The notes beneath the pieces are model-generated. The model worked only from the letters and a program-made list of their open reading frames with translations. It made no database searches and was not told the DNA's origin. The translations under genes and the position numbers were made by a program. A stretch of DNA of 64,000 nt from Cannabis sativa (taxonomy: Eukaryota > Streptophyta > Magnoliopsida > Rosales > Cannabaceae). Position 1 is the first letter of the stretch. Each line of letters begins with the position of its first letter. Positions 24,003-36,060 of this stretch are shown piece after piece. Location of the stretch: the NCBI RefSeq assembly GCF_029168945.1, contig NC_083603.1:38254396-38318395 (forward strand), in the 5' to 3' direction.

Positions 24003-25428
24003 ATTGATTTGCTTGCAAGAAATTTGGACTTTAAAACAATTGTTTGTTATTTGGATGGTTTGATGTTGTGTTGAGTGTTATATGATGATTGATTGATGTT
24101 TGTGAATTTTCGTGAAAAATAATTGAAATTTTGTTTCTAGAATTATTTTTATTAGATAGTATGGAAAAAATTAAGCAATTTACTTTCTTATAGAACTCAA
24201 TTTCGATTTAATTTGAATTAGTTATAATTTTTTGACGTTTCGAAAAAAAATCAGGATCGTGCAACCGGGCCACGCGCGCGGACAGCACGCATTCATGCAA
24301 GCTGCTCGATGAGCGCCTGTCTGAACCGCTCATCTGCGCACGGAAATGCTGCAATCCCTCCCCTACGCCGAGGTTTCTCGGCCAAGCACTCCCCATGCGC
24401 GCGCGGACATGTATGCACAGCATACTGTCCGTACAGCTCGCATTTTTTTCGTTTTACTTCGATTTTTCATGATATTTCATGGATTTAACTTCCGATTTTT
24501 TGTGTAGTTTTGTATTTAGACATTTACTATTCCTATTTCAATTCTAAATATCATAATTCAATTAATTAATATTTTTTTTAATTTAATTCTTGATATTAGT
24601 GTAATTTGAATTTGAAAATAGTAAATATCTATCTTTTTGCTTAATTATCTATCTTATTTTTAAATTTGATTATATCTTATCTTATTTTTTAAATTTAAGG
24701 TCAGATATTAATATTTTTTTTAATTAATATTTTTTTAAAATTATTTACCTTATTTAAATTTAAAATAACATAACTATAATCATGATATTTTAAATAGATG
24801 TAAGATATTTTGCTAACTTTTAAATTTTGCTAGTTTATTTATTTAAATTAAATCATAAAATCTGAAAAAGATATTTATTTATCTTTTTTTAATATTTATT
24901 TATAAAATAACATTAAAAAATTTTAAAAGTAGTTAGCAAATTTTGAAATGATATTTAGGTTAGTTGAAACCTAATTTTTCAAAATTGTAGGTTTAATTTT
25001 AAATATTTATTTTAATTTTAATTTCGAAATATATATATATTTATTTTTTAATTTCGAAATAAATATTTTTTTTATTTATTTTTTTTCGAAATTTAGTTAT
25101 TTAAAATTAAATAAATCTTACATCCAACTATCGAGCTAACCTTATTGCAGGAGTATATGTTTTAGCTTGTTTGTAAGTTTTTAAAACCTATTATTACTTG
25201 ATTTAGTCATGGTTAACTTGTTAACAGATCCAATGATCTAATTTTAACTCATGACTCCCTTGGTCAAGTAAATAATTTGTAACAGGTAATTTTCACAATC
25301 TTCTTTCATTTGTGTATGACCTAGCAACATGATAGGATCCATCCAAATGTGTACCTGTGTGAGCCTATATGTTTATTTTATTATATAGATACATATAGGT
25401 TGTTGCTAAATAAAATGTCACACCATGA
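24003..25428 (+). other. AT-rich leader of insertion 2 around the GC block
   Basis: Non-coding, colinear with the reversed leader of insertion 1 and with insertion 4. It contains long T and A tracts and many TTTCGAAAT-like words. No gene is supported; the short open frame at 24208-24423 is produced by the GC-rich block. Confidence 0.65.
24251..24442 (+). other. GC-rich variable leader block of insertion 2
   Basis: About 192 bases of GC-rich DNA (CCACGCGCGCGGACAGCACG, CATGCGCGCGCGGACATG) inside a leader that is otherwise strongly AT-rich. It ends CTGTCCGTAC next to the conserved CTTCGATTTTTCATG flank. The matching place in insertion 1 is about 48 bases and in insertion 4 about 130 bases of different GC-rich DNA. 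Inverted copies of GCGCGCGGACA-like words could fold. Confidence 0.75.
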
Positions 25429-25920
25429 TAGATTTTAGGGTAAATACTTATTTGGTACCTTGTGTTTTGTTAAAATACATACTTAGTACCTTATGTTTTG
25501 AATAATGATGAATTGGTACCCTCTGTTTATAAAAAACTACTCATTTTAGTACCCTCAGTGCATTTAAGATTTTAGTATTCCCAAACTACCCTCTTTTTAA
25601 TATTAATCTGTTTATTATATTCATTTAATAAAAATAAATAAATTATAAACCATTATAGTGATTTTTATACATGGATAAAAAAATTATTAATTAACTTTAA
25701 CATAAAAAATAATTAAAATATTTATTCAAAAATAAATTTAGTAAAATGTAATTCTAAATTACAAATATAATTTAATATAATTAAAGAAATAAATTTAAAA
25801 TCAAGACAATCCACTAATATTATATTGCATTCATCTGCTCTTCTTCTCATTAATCCAGATAATTCCAACTTCAATAATATTGCCAATTCTAGCATGTTAT
25901 AATCAAAAGTAATTAGAACA

Positions 25921-26106
25921 TGTATTCAAATCATACCCAAATCCAAGTCGAAGCATTGAAACTAAAAGCCAATAACAAAATAAAGTCAAATAATTCATGT
26001 ATTCACAATTTCATGTATTCAAATCATACCCAAATCCAAGTCGAAGCATTGAAACTAAAAGCCAATAACAAAATAAAGTCAAATAATTCATGCATTCACA
26101 ATTTTC
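25921..26106 (+). repeat. 93-bp tandem duplication inside the MULE
   Basis: TGTATTCAAATCATACCC at 25921 starts again at 26014, and the two units differ at very few bases. The unit is exactly 31 codons, so the surrounding 138-codon open frame (25920-26336) stays open. That frame is low in complexity (Asn, Lys, Ser, Gln) and I do not call it a gene. Confidence 0.9.
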
Positions 26107-26379
26107 ATCAACTTAAGTTTAACCATTCGAGAACCCTTACATCAAAACAAACTATAGTCCAGAACCCAAATCAAATCCAAATGCCAAAAATCAAACTCAA
26201 TAAATTCAAGAATTCTAAAACTATTCCAAAATCCATATTCTCAAATCAATCTAACAACAAACTCACAAATTATTACAGATTTGAAGCCAAGAGCAAACAC
26301 TTCAATAAAAACACAAATCTAAATTCAATGTGGTGAGTGAACCAAAAAAAAAAAAAACCAAATCGTCTCCCATGAAAAC

Positions 26380-26600
26380 TTAAATCTAGAATCTATCATC
26401 CAGGTACACAAGCATATCCCCCGTCCTCATCGTCGACAATCCAAAACTCGGCTTCTCTGTCCACCTTCGTCACCGATGTTGTTAACCCAAAAGTCGGGAA
26501 CACCAACCTCGCAAGCTAAAGCTACCTTCAACTTGCCATCACAAGGATGACGATCACTCAAACCAAGATCTGACATTGTCGACGGCGATGCCTTAGGCTT
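26380..26600 (-). other. GC-richer, possibly captured segment in the MULE
   Basis: This stretch is less AT-rich than the rest of the element. The minus strand is open through SDLGLSDRHPCDGKLKVALA and VPDFWVNNIGDEGGQ, then a stop. I recognise no family. MULEs often carry pieces of host genes, so capture is possible, but this is inference. Confidence 0.35.
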
Positions 26601-27183
26601 AGGGGTGTGCATAAATCGATCCAATCCAATGACAACCGACCGATCCAATTACAACCGACCACCGAACATTGGATATCCAATTGTGATTGGATCGGATTGG
26701 ATGTTATTTTTGAATATCCAATTGGATCGGATCGGATGTTGGATGGAGTGTCAAAAAATCCAATACATCCAACATCCAATTAAACTAATTAGTATTTTCA
26801 TTTAGTTTGAATGAGTAATTAGATTTTATAATGTTATACATAAAATATATATGTATACATAAAAATTAACATTAAAATTTTACTCTTTTTTTCTTAGATT
26901 GGATGGATCCAGTCTAATCCAATACATATTGGACCTAAAATATTTGATGGATCCGATCCGATACAAAAAATCTAGTCTAATATATTGAATAAATCTAAAT
27001 TAAACCAATCAATATGTATGAAATACATCCAACGGATAGAAGCGATCCAATCCAACATCCAATGGATGTTGGATCGATTGGATGACTGAAATCAATTGGA
27101 TCGAACCGGATGGTAAAATCTAACATCCAATATATAATTGGATCGGATCTGGATAGGCCTAAAAATATTGGATATGATCCAAT
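26601..27183. mobile_element. 583-bp nested insert rich in GGATC/GATCC words, unclassified
   Basis: CTTAGGCTT occurs on both sides (26592-26600 and 27184-27192), which looks like an 8-9 bp target duplication. The insert begins AGGGGTGTGCATAAATCG and is packed with GGATCGGAT, TTGGAT and their inverses. I find no matching terminal inverted repeat. The TAGGGGTGTGC-like start recalls hAT elements but the other end does not support that. Confidence 0.6.
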
Positions 27184-27504
27184 CTTAGGCTTGAGAAGAG
27201 GAATAATCGAGAAAGAATAGAAGAAAAAAAAGGAAAATAGTCTTATAGAATTTATTTATTGAAATTATTTTATATTCTGGAATTAATATATGATAATTGA
27301 TAAATTACTTTTCTATTAAATACATATAATAATCAGAAATGAGGGTAGTTTAGAAATACTAAAATTTTAAATGCATTGGGGGTACTAAAATGAGTAGTTT
27401 TTATAAATAGAGGGTACCAATTCATCATTACTCAAAACATAAGGTACTAAGTATGTATTTTAACAAAACACAGGGTATCAAATAAGTATTTACCCTAGAT
27501 TTTA

Positions 27505-29232
27505 TTAAGGTCCATTAGTTTTTGGACCTATTCAATGAATAACAGTTATTTATTTTAAATTCCTCTCTTTTGGGCCTTGTGTGAGAGTTGGGGGCCAATA
27601 GAAGTGGGTACGACATACTGAACCCAGCTCCCCTCACATGAACTACCCCAATTGTGAAGGCCCATTTGCCTGATTTGAATAACTGTGCTAGGTTAATTAA
27701 ATTAGTTTAACCTAATAAAATTGAATTAGCAACATAATTAACTTTTAAAATATATGAAATTTATTTTCATTTTAATATTTTAAAGTTAATTTTAAGAAAA
27801 ACACTTTTAGTTTTAGATATTATTTCTAGACAAACTATTTGTATTTTTCTTGTATTTAATTAAATAAAGAATTTTAACTAACTAGATTCCTTCTGGAGCT
27901 TATTTAATTAAATATTCCTATTTAAGTTATAAATTAGTTATCTTAACTGATTTTTCATATCTAACTTAAATTTGAATATTTTATTTAAATTTAAAATTAA
28001 GTTGAGGAATTCTAGGCATTAGTTATTAAAGATTCTTAAGATATTTTTTTAAGTTAGTTTTAAACTTAAAATGGAATATTTTTCAAATTAAGTGGTTACA
28101 ACTTAATTTTTGATATTTAATTAAATTTAAATTTGAAAATATTTAAGTTCTAGATTTTTTCTATAACAACTTAAAAAATATTTTTTCAAATTTTTTGTTG
28201 AAAAGATACTTAGTCAAATAAGATACTTTCTAGATAGTTATTTCTAGACTACTTATTATTTCTAATATTTAAATAGGAAAATATCATACATTGTGAAATT
28301 AATTATTTAAATAATTAATTTTGGTACAATTTATTTAAGTATATTTTTTCCTAGTATTAAACTAGAAATTAATAATTAAGCTTTCTCTACACTTAATTAT
28401 TTATTTCTTGAATTTAATACATTTAATTAAATTAAAAAATTAAAATATCTAAGTTGATTTTCATCATGATACTTAAATATTTATTTTTCATGACACTTAA
28501 TTAAATAGAAAATTATTTTTTAGTTGAAATTTAATTTTTCAACTTTAATTTAAATAATTTTCAAAATATATATTTTTTTTATTTTATTAATCAATTTCGA
28601 AATTGCATTTTAATTATGCAAGATGATTTTGAATTTATCTTGAAAAATAGATTAAGTTGTAAATTAATTATTTATTTTAATTAATTCTTGGACCAACTTA
28701 AATCAATGATTTTTTTTCATTTATTGATTAATTTAAAATAAATGAATTAAAATATATTATTAGAAATTTAATTAATTAGTCAAAAGGAAAATCTAGATAG
28801 GTGATATTTTTGCTTGAAGTATTTTTTCCTAAGTATTTATTATTTAGTATTTTCGAAAATTAGTATAATTTTATACTTTCTTTTTCAAAATACAATAAAT
28901 ATATTCTCATGAAAATTTATTTTAAGTTGCTGATTAATTTAAATTAATACAACTTAAATTAATTTTTCTTAATATTTTTATATCAAAATTATTACTATGA
29001 TGGAAATAATTCACTTTATTTCAATCACCATCTAATTATAATTTTATAAATATTAAATTAAATTCTAATTTGGAATTTTTAATTCTAAATTTAATATTTA
29101 ATGAATATATTTTATTAAAATAATAAAGAAAATACATTTTAAAGAATGAGCTTTATTATTATTAAGACATTCGATCTCCATTGTTGGTTTTACATCGCGT
29201 TTGTTTTAGTGAGTAATCCTCCCTAATGGAGG
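27505..29232 (+). other. AT-rich leader of insertion 2, continued
   Basis: Colinear with 16690-18475 of insertion 1 in reverse. No coding signal. It contains the conserved landmark GTACGACATACTGAACCCAG near 27608, present in all three family copies. Confidence 0.65.
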
Positions 29233-29237
29233 AACGT

Positions 29238-31505
29238 TGTAATACCCTAACTAGCGTAGGCGTATTACGTGATTTTTTAAACATACTGTGCAGCTCGTTG
29301 CTAATCAACGAGGCTTATGGAAATCGTGATTAACTAAAATTTTTGCTTTTTAATTAAACTTATAAAATATTTCATACCAAAATACTGTGGGATCCCATTT
29401 ACAAAAAGCTTTACAAAAGTTTACTGTCTAATACAAAATATTTGACGCCTAGCAACTATTTACAAAAGCACTGCTGTCCCGAGGATCGTACGCTCCAGGC
29501 GTAACCGCCCCGACATGTACAATCTTCACCGGCTCGCTCTCACTGTTCCTCAGCTTTGGCCTTGCCCTTACCTACACATAAACATAGCATAAACATAATC
29601 ATACATAAATCCCGGGTTATGATCAGACGCCCATACCCCTGACCATAACCCTAACTGTCGTGTCCCACACGATACTGAGTCCCGAACGTTCATAAGACGG
29701 TACTACTGACAAGTAACAGCCTATACTCGGTTCACTGGTCATACTCCAGCTGCTAGTCATACTCTAGCTTAACCGATGTGTTACAGTATCAGCCTATACT
29801 CGGTACACTGGTCACACTCCAGCTGCTAGTCATACTCTAGCCTGTACCGATGTGATACGGTCAAATAGCACAGTACCACCAACCATAGTATCAGCCTATA
29901 CTCGGTTCACTGGTCATACTCCAGCTGCTAGTCATACTCTAGCCTAACCGATGTGATACAGTCGGATGGTACGAAGCCAACATACATATCTAATGTAATC
30001 TAACAGGCTTCCTAACATGCACGCTAAACATGTAATACATATGCATACTGTCATACTAATCTTACCTCAAATCCGAATTCAGGTGTACCGGTCAACCTGA
30101 CTGGAACGAACTGCACGGCAGTTTACAGGCTCCTAAACCATAACAATCACAACACTAATAAGTGATACGCTAAATCACTTCCCGGGGACTTAAACTAGAA
30201 ACTAAAAGTTTCCCTATCGATAAAAAGCATGGCAATACCCCAAATTACATAAAAACGAGAAAATCTAGGGTTCCTAAAAATCCCCCAACCGGCAGACCGG
30301 TTCTGCAACCGGAATTCCGGTTCTGGGAATTCCTGAACCCCATCCGGAATTCTAGATGCACAACCGGAATTCCGGTTCCTCACAGGAATCAACCAAAAAT
30401 TCATAACTCACTAGAATCAAATCCAATTCACCCCAAACCTTCCAGACCTGTTCTAAATACCCCAAATAACAAAACCAAAGCATCAAAACAGCCCAGAACA
30501 CACAGATACAAAAAATGCCATGTGAGCTCCAAGCTTTGAGTTTCAAACTCAAACTTGGCTAAAGCTCACCTACAAGCATCAAAACCTGAATAAAACTACA
30601 TATTCATGCATAATAAAGCTGTAGAAACCATTCTCAAACTCATGCAACAAACACAGCAACTAATTTCGAAATTTCTCTTTGAAAACTAAAGCTTTTGAAC
30701 AAAAAACTCTAAACTAGATTAAAGCCAATCAAACATGCACCAAAATAGATTCAATCCACTCAATCCAACATGCTTAAACCTTTGAATACAACATATAAAC
30801 ACAGCAGCACAAGCAACTCAAAACTAGCATGCAACACTCATCATTTTCATCAAAGTTTCTAGAAACTAAAAGAGCAAGATGAAGAAACTTTACCAACAAT
30901 TAGAGATTGAAAAATCTTGCTTAAAAGAGCTTGAATCACCAAGAAAAATTCCACTTCCTTGCTGCTCAAGGAGGGCCGAAAAGAGAGGGAAAGAGAGAGA
31001 GCTTTTTCACAACAATTTTTTTTTTCTAACTTTTTTCTAAGTTTTGAAATCTTGAATAAATGAGAGAAATACAACTTAATAAACGTTTATTTCAGCCAAA
31101 CAATTGCCACATAATCACATAATTTCCAATTACAAAGTCCACTAAAGGACAAAATATCATTGGGGAAAAATGACCAATTTGCCCCTCCATACTAAAATAA
31201 CATAAAGGGCACTAAAGGGGTATTTTGGGAAATTCTAAATTCCCGACCAATCCCGACATTCCCAATGTCTAATAAACCGTCCCACAATACTAACATACTA
31301 AGTTGTGATTTTACTGAGCCAAACACCGAGTTCCATGTTACCGGGCACCGGAAATGCAAAATTATGAAAATCACTATATGACATAAAATGCATTTCAGAA
31401 TTCAATAATAACAGCATAAATAATTATTTAAATATCTATAAATAATTCTCCATAACTAAACATAATTAACGGCTAATTTCTAGATTAAACTAAGCGGTCT
31501 TTACA
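29238..31505 (-). repeat. Solo LTR of a Ty3/gypsy chromovirus (relative of insertion 3)
   Basis: A single 2,268-bp LTR in reverse orientation, from TGTAATACCCTAACTAGCG to GCGGTCTTTACA, flanked by AACGT at 29233-29237 and 31506-31510. It matches the insertion-3 LTRs along its length with many changes, including the CCGGAATTCCGG palindromes and the tandem CGGTTCACTGGTC-type units. With no internal region, it is the product of recombination between two LTRs. Insertion 1 shows the empty site with one AACGT. Confidence 0.92.
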
Positions 31506-31510
31506 AACGT

Positions 31511-31950
31511 TCATTAGCAATTTCGCACCGTTTAATCTCGAAAGATAAGTAGCTTTGTAAGTGTTTTATATGGTATGGATCACCCTAATGGTGGCGACCA
31601 TATTTGACTTGAAAAATACGAAACAATGGTAGAAGCTCATAAGATAGAATAGGCTTGACTCTCGCCTAAACGGGACGACGCTGGATTCCAATCTTGATCG
31701 AGTAAAAGGTTGCTAGAATGTTTAACATTTTAGATGAGCTGACAACTCTATTAAATGGATGGTAGCTTTGACCTCGCCTAAACAGGACACTGATATCAGT
31801 TTGTTGAAAACCTTGGAAATTATTTAGGATTGTATTTTTTAGTATTTTCTCTTATCATTCCTACATGCTATGTGCTTATAATTTCTGAATTGATTTTGTG
31901 TTAAACCATTATTGATTTCTATTTATTATTTTGTAGTATCATGTATAACC
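31511..31950 (+). other. Leader of insertion 2 just before gag
   Basis: Contains ACTCTCGCCTAAACGGGACG near 31660 and a similar copy near 31770, two conserved landmarks shared with insertions 1 and 4. No gene is seen. Confidence 0.6.
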
Positions 31951-32817
31951 ATGATGAATTCCATGTTATCACTGTTGACTGAAAATAAGCTAAATGGATC
32001 TAACTTTCCAAAGTGGAATGAGAACATTAATATTGCTCTCATAGGAGAAAGTGCCTTGTTTGTGTTAACTGAGCCGTCTCCAGAAGTGCCGGGGTACAAT
32101 GCATCCAAAGCTGTGAAAGAAAAGTATGAGCGTTGGCAGAAAGCAAATGACAAAGCTCTATACTTTATGCTTTCCAACATGGTTGACACCCTTAAAACTC
32201 GGTTTTCTAAAACCGAAAAGGCTGCTGAAGTAATGGCGAAGTTAACTGAGCTATTCGGTAGGGCATCTCTTCAGTCTCGCTTCGACGCGACTAAGAAATA
32301 CATCAATGCACGGATGGAACCCCATCAAAACGTGCGTGATCATGTTCTCCTCATGGCAAGTTATTTCCAAGAAGCCCAGGATCATGGTGCTGAAATGGAT
32401 CATACTACTCAAGTAAATCTTATCTTGAATAGTCTAACTCCAACATTTCTGCCCTATACATCAAATTATGTCATGAATAAAAAGGACATAGACTTTCATG
32501 AGTTAGTCAATGACCTTCAGACATATGAAAATTTGATTGGAGGACCCAAGAAGAAAGGGAGTAAGCCTCAAAATTCTGGGAATGGTAATGGGACAGTCAA
32601 ACCTGAAGCAAATGTTGCCTCTGCTTCTAAGCCCAAATCGAAGAAAAAGTGGAAAAACACCAAGAAGCGTGCAAAATCCATGAAAAACAATAAGGCTATT
32701 GCTTCTGGTGATACACTCAAAGGAAAGTGTTTCTACTGCAATGAGAAAGGTCATTGGAAACCCCAGTGTCCTAAACTTCTTGCAAAGAAACAAGATATTT
32801 CTTTTTATAAACTTTAA
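31951..32817 (+). CDS. Gag protein of insertion 2 (copia/UBN2-type), intact
   Basis: A 288-codon open frame; an upstream in-frame ATG at 31912 is less likely because the family start is MMNSMLSLLTENK. The N-terminal part has KLNGSNFPKWNENI, the DUF4219/UBN2-type start of copia Gag, then an alpha-helical core with LQSRFDATKKYINARM and TYENLIGG. A basic linker (KPKSKKKWKNTKKRAK) leads to one zinc knuckle, CFYCNEKGHWKPQCPKL (C-X2-C-X4-H-X4-C), near the end. Gag forms the particle and binds element RNA. It is the only intact protein of this family in the window; no complete pol follows. Confidence 0.9.
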   Translation: MMNSMLSLLTENKLNGSNFPKWNENINIALIGESALFVLTEPSPEVPGYNASKAVKEKYERWQKANDKALYFMLSNMVDTLKTRFSKTEKAAEVMAKLTELFGRASLQSRFDATKKYINARMEPHQNVRDHVLLMASYFQEAQDHGAEMDHTTQVNLILNSLTPTFLPYTSNYVMNKKDIDFHELVNDLQTYENLIGGPKKKGSKPQNSGNGNGTVKPEANVASASKPKSKKKWKNTKKRAKSMKNNKAIASGDTLKGKCFYCNEKGHWKPQCPKLLAKKQDISFYKL

Positions 32818-34632
32818 GAGTTTTAGTGAATTATTATCCAATTGGATTTATGATTCTGGACTAACTTTCTTTATTTGTTTCTTCTTCTTATAGGCCAAGC
32901 TACTTGAACTCAAATGAGTTGAATCGGAAAGCTGGACAAAGGGTGAAGATCGTCCAAGTTAGAGATGAAGCTCATTAATCTATTTTTTGAATTAATTGTT
33001 TTAGTTTAAAGACAATTTGGATTTCGAATTTTAGTTAGGGATTTTTATCCCTGTTTTTCTCATATTGTTGCAATACATTTTTTTATTTATTATTAATAAA
33101 GTTTATTTTATTTTCTATTCAAACCAATTACAATTTATGAGATTGAGCTTCATTTACTTTATCTTAAACAACTATTACCACATTATATTTATATGTTTGT
33201 ATGTGTAAGTGTTTTTATTATTGATGCAAATTCTATAATATATACAACTCTTTATAGAGTTATATTAAATAAACACTGGAAATTATTTCTATGTTTAATA
33301 ATAATTGTTAATTCTAATACAATTATTAAGAATTTGTTTAATAAAAGGATCTTTTGATCTGATAGGGGTGGAGAAAAGTTAAGAAAACTATGCAGTTCAA
33401 CGATCTTTTATATCTAATGAACTCTAGATTGTTTTCAACTCCACATAAACTCTATCACACTTAGAGAATCATGATCTTTACAACCTTTAGGGGTGGATCA
33501 TAATCTCTATATACTTAGGGTTGGAGTTTATCCACAATACCCTATATACTTAGGGGTGGAGTTTACTCCACAATACCCTATGTAACACATATTTTCTTTA
33601 AACATGGAAGTAATATAATGACTTAGCTATTATCAATATAAATTCTTGATCTTGATTGTATGTTCCAATTCGTTTTACTATTGTAGTGAAAATTGATACC
33701 TATAAAAGTTCTTTGATAATGTTTCACACTACCTTAATTGAGTGGGAGAATTTTAAAATTCTTTACCCATCTTCATTATTTTGACACTTGTGATAGGAAC
33801 TTAAGAACACTACTGAAAAGGAAATCTAACCATTCATGTGGATAGATATAACTTATCAGAATTATGAGAATAAGATACAAGAACTCTAGTTCAGTCTATT
33901 CGAATGACTTGAACTATGAATTCTTAATCCTCATAAAATTTTATGGTATCTTAATTTTGATTACTTAATCTCTGGCAAGTATCTTTCACTTCAAATACTA
34001 ATCTGCTATGTTGATGACATAGTATTAAAAGAAACTTAAAGTTTTGGACTAATACAATAAGTCACAACTAGATAACTCTCCAAACAATAAAGAGGTTAAT
34101 GCATTATTTAACCAGACATCTGCTATTGAGTGGGAGCTATTGAGATGTAATCAAATAAGGAACATTAGAAGGTATTCAAGAAAGATTTATGAAAGTGATC
34201 TATATGTTAGATATTAAGGAACTATATATCAGTTATTCTTGTATCTTCACCAACTCATTCGAAATTGTGATATGGTGGTTACTTTGGGGGTGGAGGAATT
34301 ATTCTATAATAATTCAAGCTCTACCAGAGAAGAATTATAACTTTGTAAATTCGAAATTACCAGAAAGTTATATTGCTGAAGAAAAGTCTACGCTGTATTA
34401 TCTCAATTCCATATTTTAAAATATGAGAGATATGTCTTCTGTTTATTCAGATGTACTTTAAAACAGTAAGATTACAGTATCCCTTGATGAGTAAAGCATA
34501 TAGTAAAGGATGTTTCATAAATGTATTTATGAACTAGTTTCCAGAAGTTTGGGTGGATTCAAATATACTACACTTGATTTGAAGATCAAGACATCAGATT
34601 GACTTATTTGCACACTTTGTTTTATGTTAGTG
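32818..34632 (+). pseudogene. Remnants of copia pol behind gag in insertion 2
   Basis: WIYDSG at 32843-32860 is in the place and form of the copia protease active site (W-I-x-D-S-G), and is lost in stops a few codons later. CYVDDIVLK around 34007-34018 matches the RT active-site box. Between and after them there is no open frame, no integrase and no RNase H that I can see. Both scraps sit at the same places in insertion 1, so the loss came before the two copies spread. Confidence 0.65.
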
Positions 34633-34644
34633 CAAGTGGGAGTT
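34633..34644 (+). other. Polypurine tract of insertion 2
   Basis: AAGTGGGAGTTT lies directly before the right LTR start TGTTGGG, the expected plus-strand primer site. Confidence 0.75.
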
Positions 34645-36060
34645 TGTTGGGTTTTGTGCCCTAAATAAAACCCTTTACAATCTGATTAGTTATCAATATA
34701 AGAAATTTGAAGTGATTTATGTTTGTATGAATTTTTTATGCTAATGGTTTAATATGTTTATTACATTTATACACAAAATCAGTTAAATCCAGATCATATG
34801 TTTATTCACAATTATAGTATCGTCAACACAGTGGAATGTGATTGTGATCATATGAATCAAAAGACTAAGTCCCTATTTCATCAGTGTTTTGGATTTACAC
34901 TAATGTGATAATCAGCGATGATGTGTACTTACACTTGGAGTAAGTGTTATGTTCTTTCCAGGACATTAGTAAAGTATACTAGTTTCGAATGTATGGAGTA
35001 TACATTGGACTGGGCAGATATTGCAACTTAGTTAAGATATTATAAACTTACCGTCATATCTTTCCAAGTCAATATCAGTAGTTGATCTTAAGATTAAAAG
35101 AATCTAAATCCTGATATGCTTAGGCTCAACTCAGGAGTACTATTCATGTTCTTTGATTTATTAGTTAAGCCTACTTTTGGGTCAGGGTGATACGTATATT
35201 TTGGGAACATGATAGTATGATTGAGTGGGAGTGCTGAACATAAATATGGAATCTATAGCTTCTACTGGTGTATAGAAGTTAAGTGATGATTTCCTTCGAG
35301 CTTAGCTAAATAGAAGTAAATGGATGAGCTCTTGTTTAAGTGACTAATTCTTAGATCACTAAACATCATTTACATGTAGCTAAGTGTTTTAATGGGCAAA
35401 ATACATTGAGGGGTGAGAACTGTAAAATTATCCCATCTCGATGTAAATCATCTATATAGAGGATCTTTAATCACAATAAGATTATAACAATGGTTAAATG
35501 AGATAGCATATTTATATCGTGGAACATATAATATGCTCTATATAAGTCTGAGAGTGCAATTCTAAGTTCTAAGAGTGGATTCAACGAAGAATTAATAAGT
35601 AGGAATTTACTTAGTAAATTCGGTTCACTTATTTGAAGCTCAGCATATAGATCCATGGTCCCCATTCTACTTGAGAATATACTGCTTGTAAGACTCAATA
35701 ATTGATTTGTGATTAATCAATTATCATTCTAAAGTTAGACTATGTATAATTTGTGAATTTTCACTAAGCACGGGCGAAATTGTAAAGAAAATAGATTCTA
35801 GGTTTATTTATTTATTAATAGACTTTATATGTCTAGTTAATAATTAAATTAAAAGAAAATATTATTTAATAATCTATTTTAGTTATTAAATAATTAGTTT
35901 TGCCATTTAAAAGGTTAGAATTGAAAAATTGGCGATTTTGAGAAAATAGAAATAAAATTTGTGAAAACTGCAAAAACCAAGTGGGGCCTAATACACACCA
36001 TGGCCGGCCACTTAAAGTGGTTTTTCAAATTGATATTTTCATTATTTTAATGCCAAATAA
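34645..36060 (+). repeat. 3' LTR of insertion 2, first part
   Basis: It begins TGTTGGGTTTTGTGCCC and continues after insertion 4 at 41356-41899 (together about 1,960 bp). The break falls in CCAAATAA, and AATAA is duplicated at 36056-36060 and 41351-41355. The partner LTR keeps the unbroken site near 23390. Confidence 0.92.

Larger units (their letters stand above)
25438..27495. mobile_element. Mutator-like non-autonomous element (MULE) in insertion 2
   Basis: Long terminal inverted repeats of roughly 125 bases begin GGGTAAATACTTATTTGGTA and end with its inverse GTATTTACCC. A 9-bp target duplication TAGATTTTA lies at 25429-25437 and 27496-27504. Nine bases and long TIRs are the signature of the Mutator superfamily. 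Insertion 1 keeps the empty site, with a single TAGATTTTA near 18475 read on the other strand. No transposase is seen. The interior holds a 93-bp tandem duplication, a 583-bp nested insert and a more GC-rich segment (26380-26600) that may be captured host sequence. Confidence 0.9.

Noticed and set aside
24208..24423. 71-codon frame rich in Arg, Ser and Gly
   Set aside because: Created by the GC-rich variable leader block. The block is not shared by the other copies, so no conserved protein is likely.
25920..26336. 138-codon frame in the Mutator-like element
   Set aside because: Low-complexity composition, in-frame length due to a 93-bp duplication, no recognised domain. Reported as a repeat instead.
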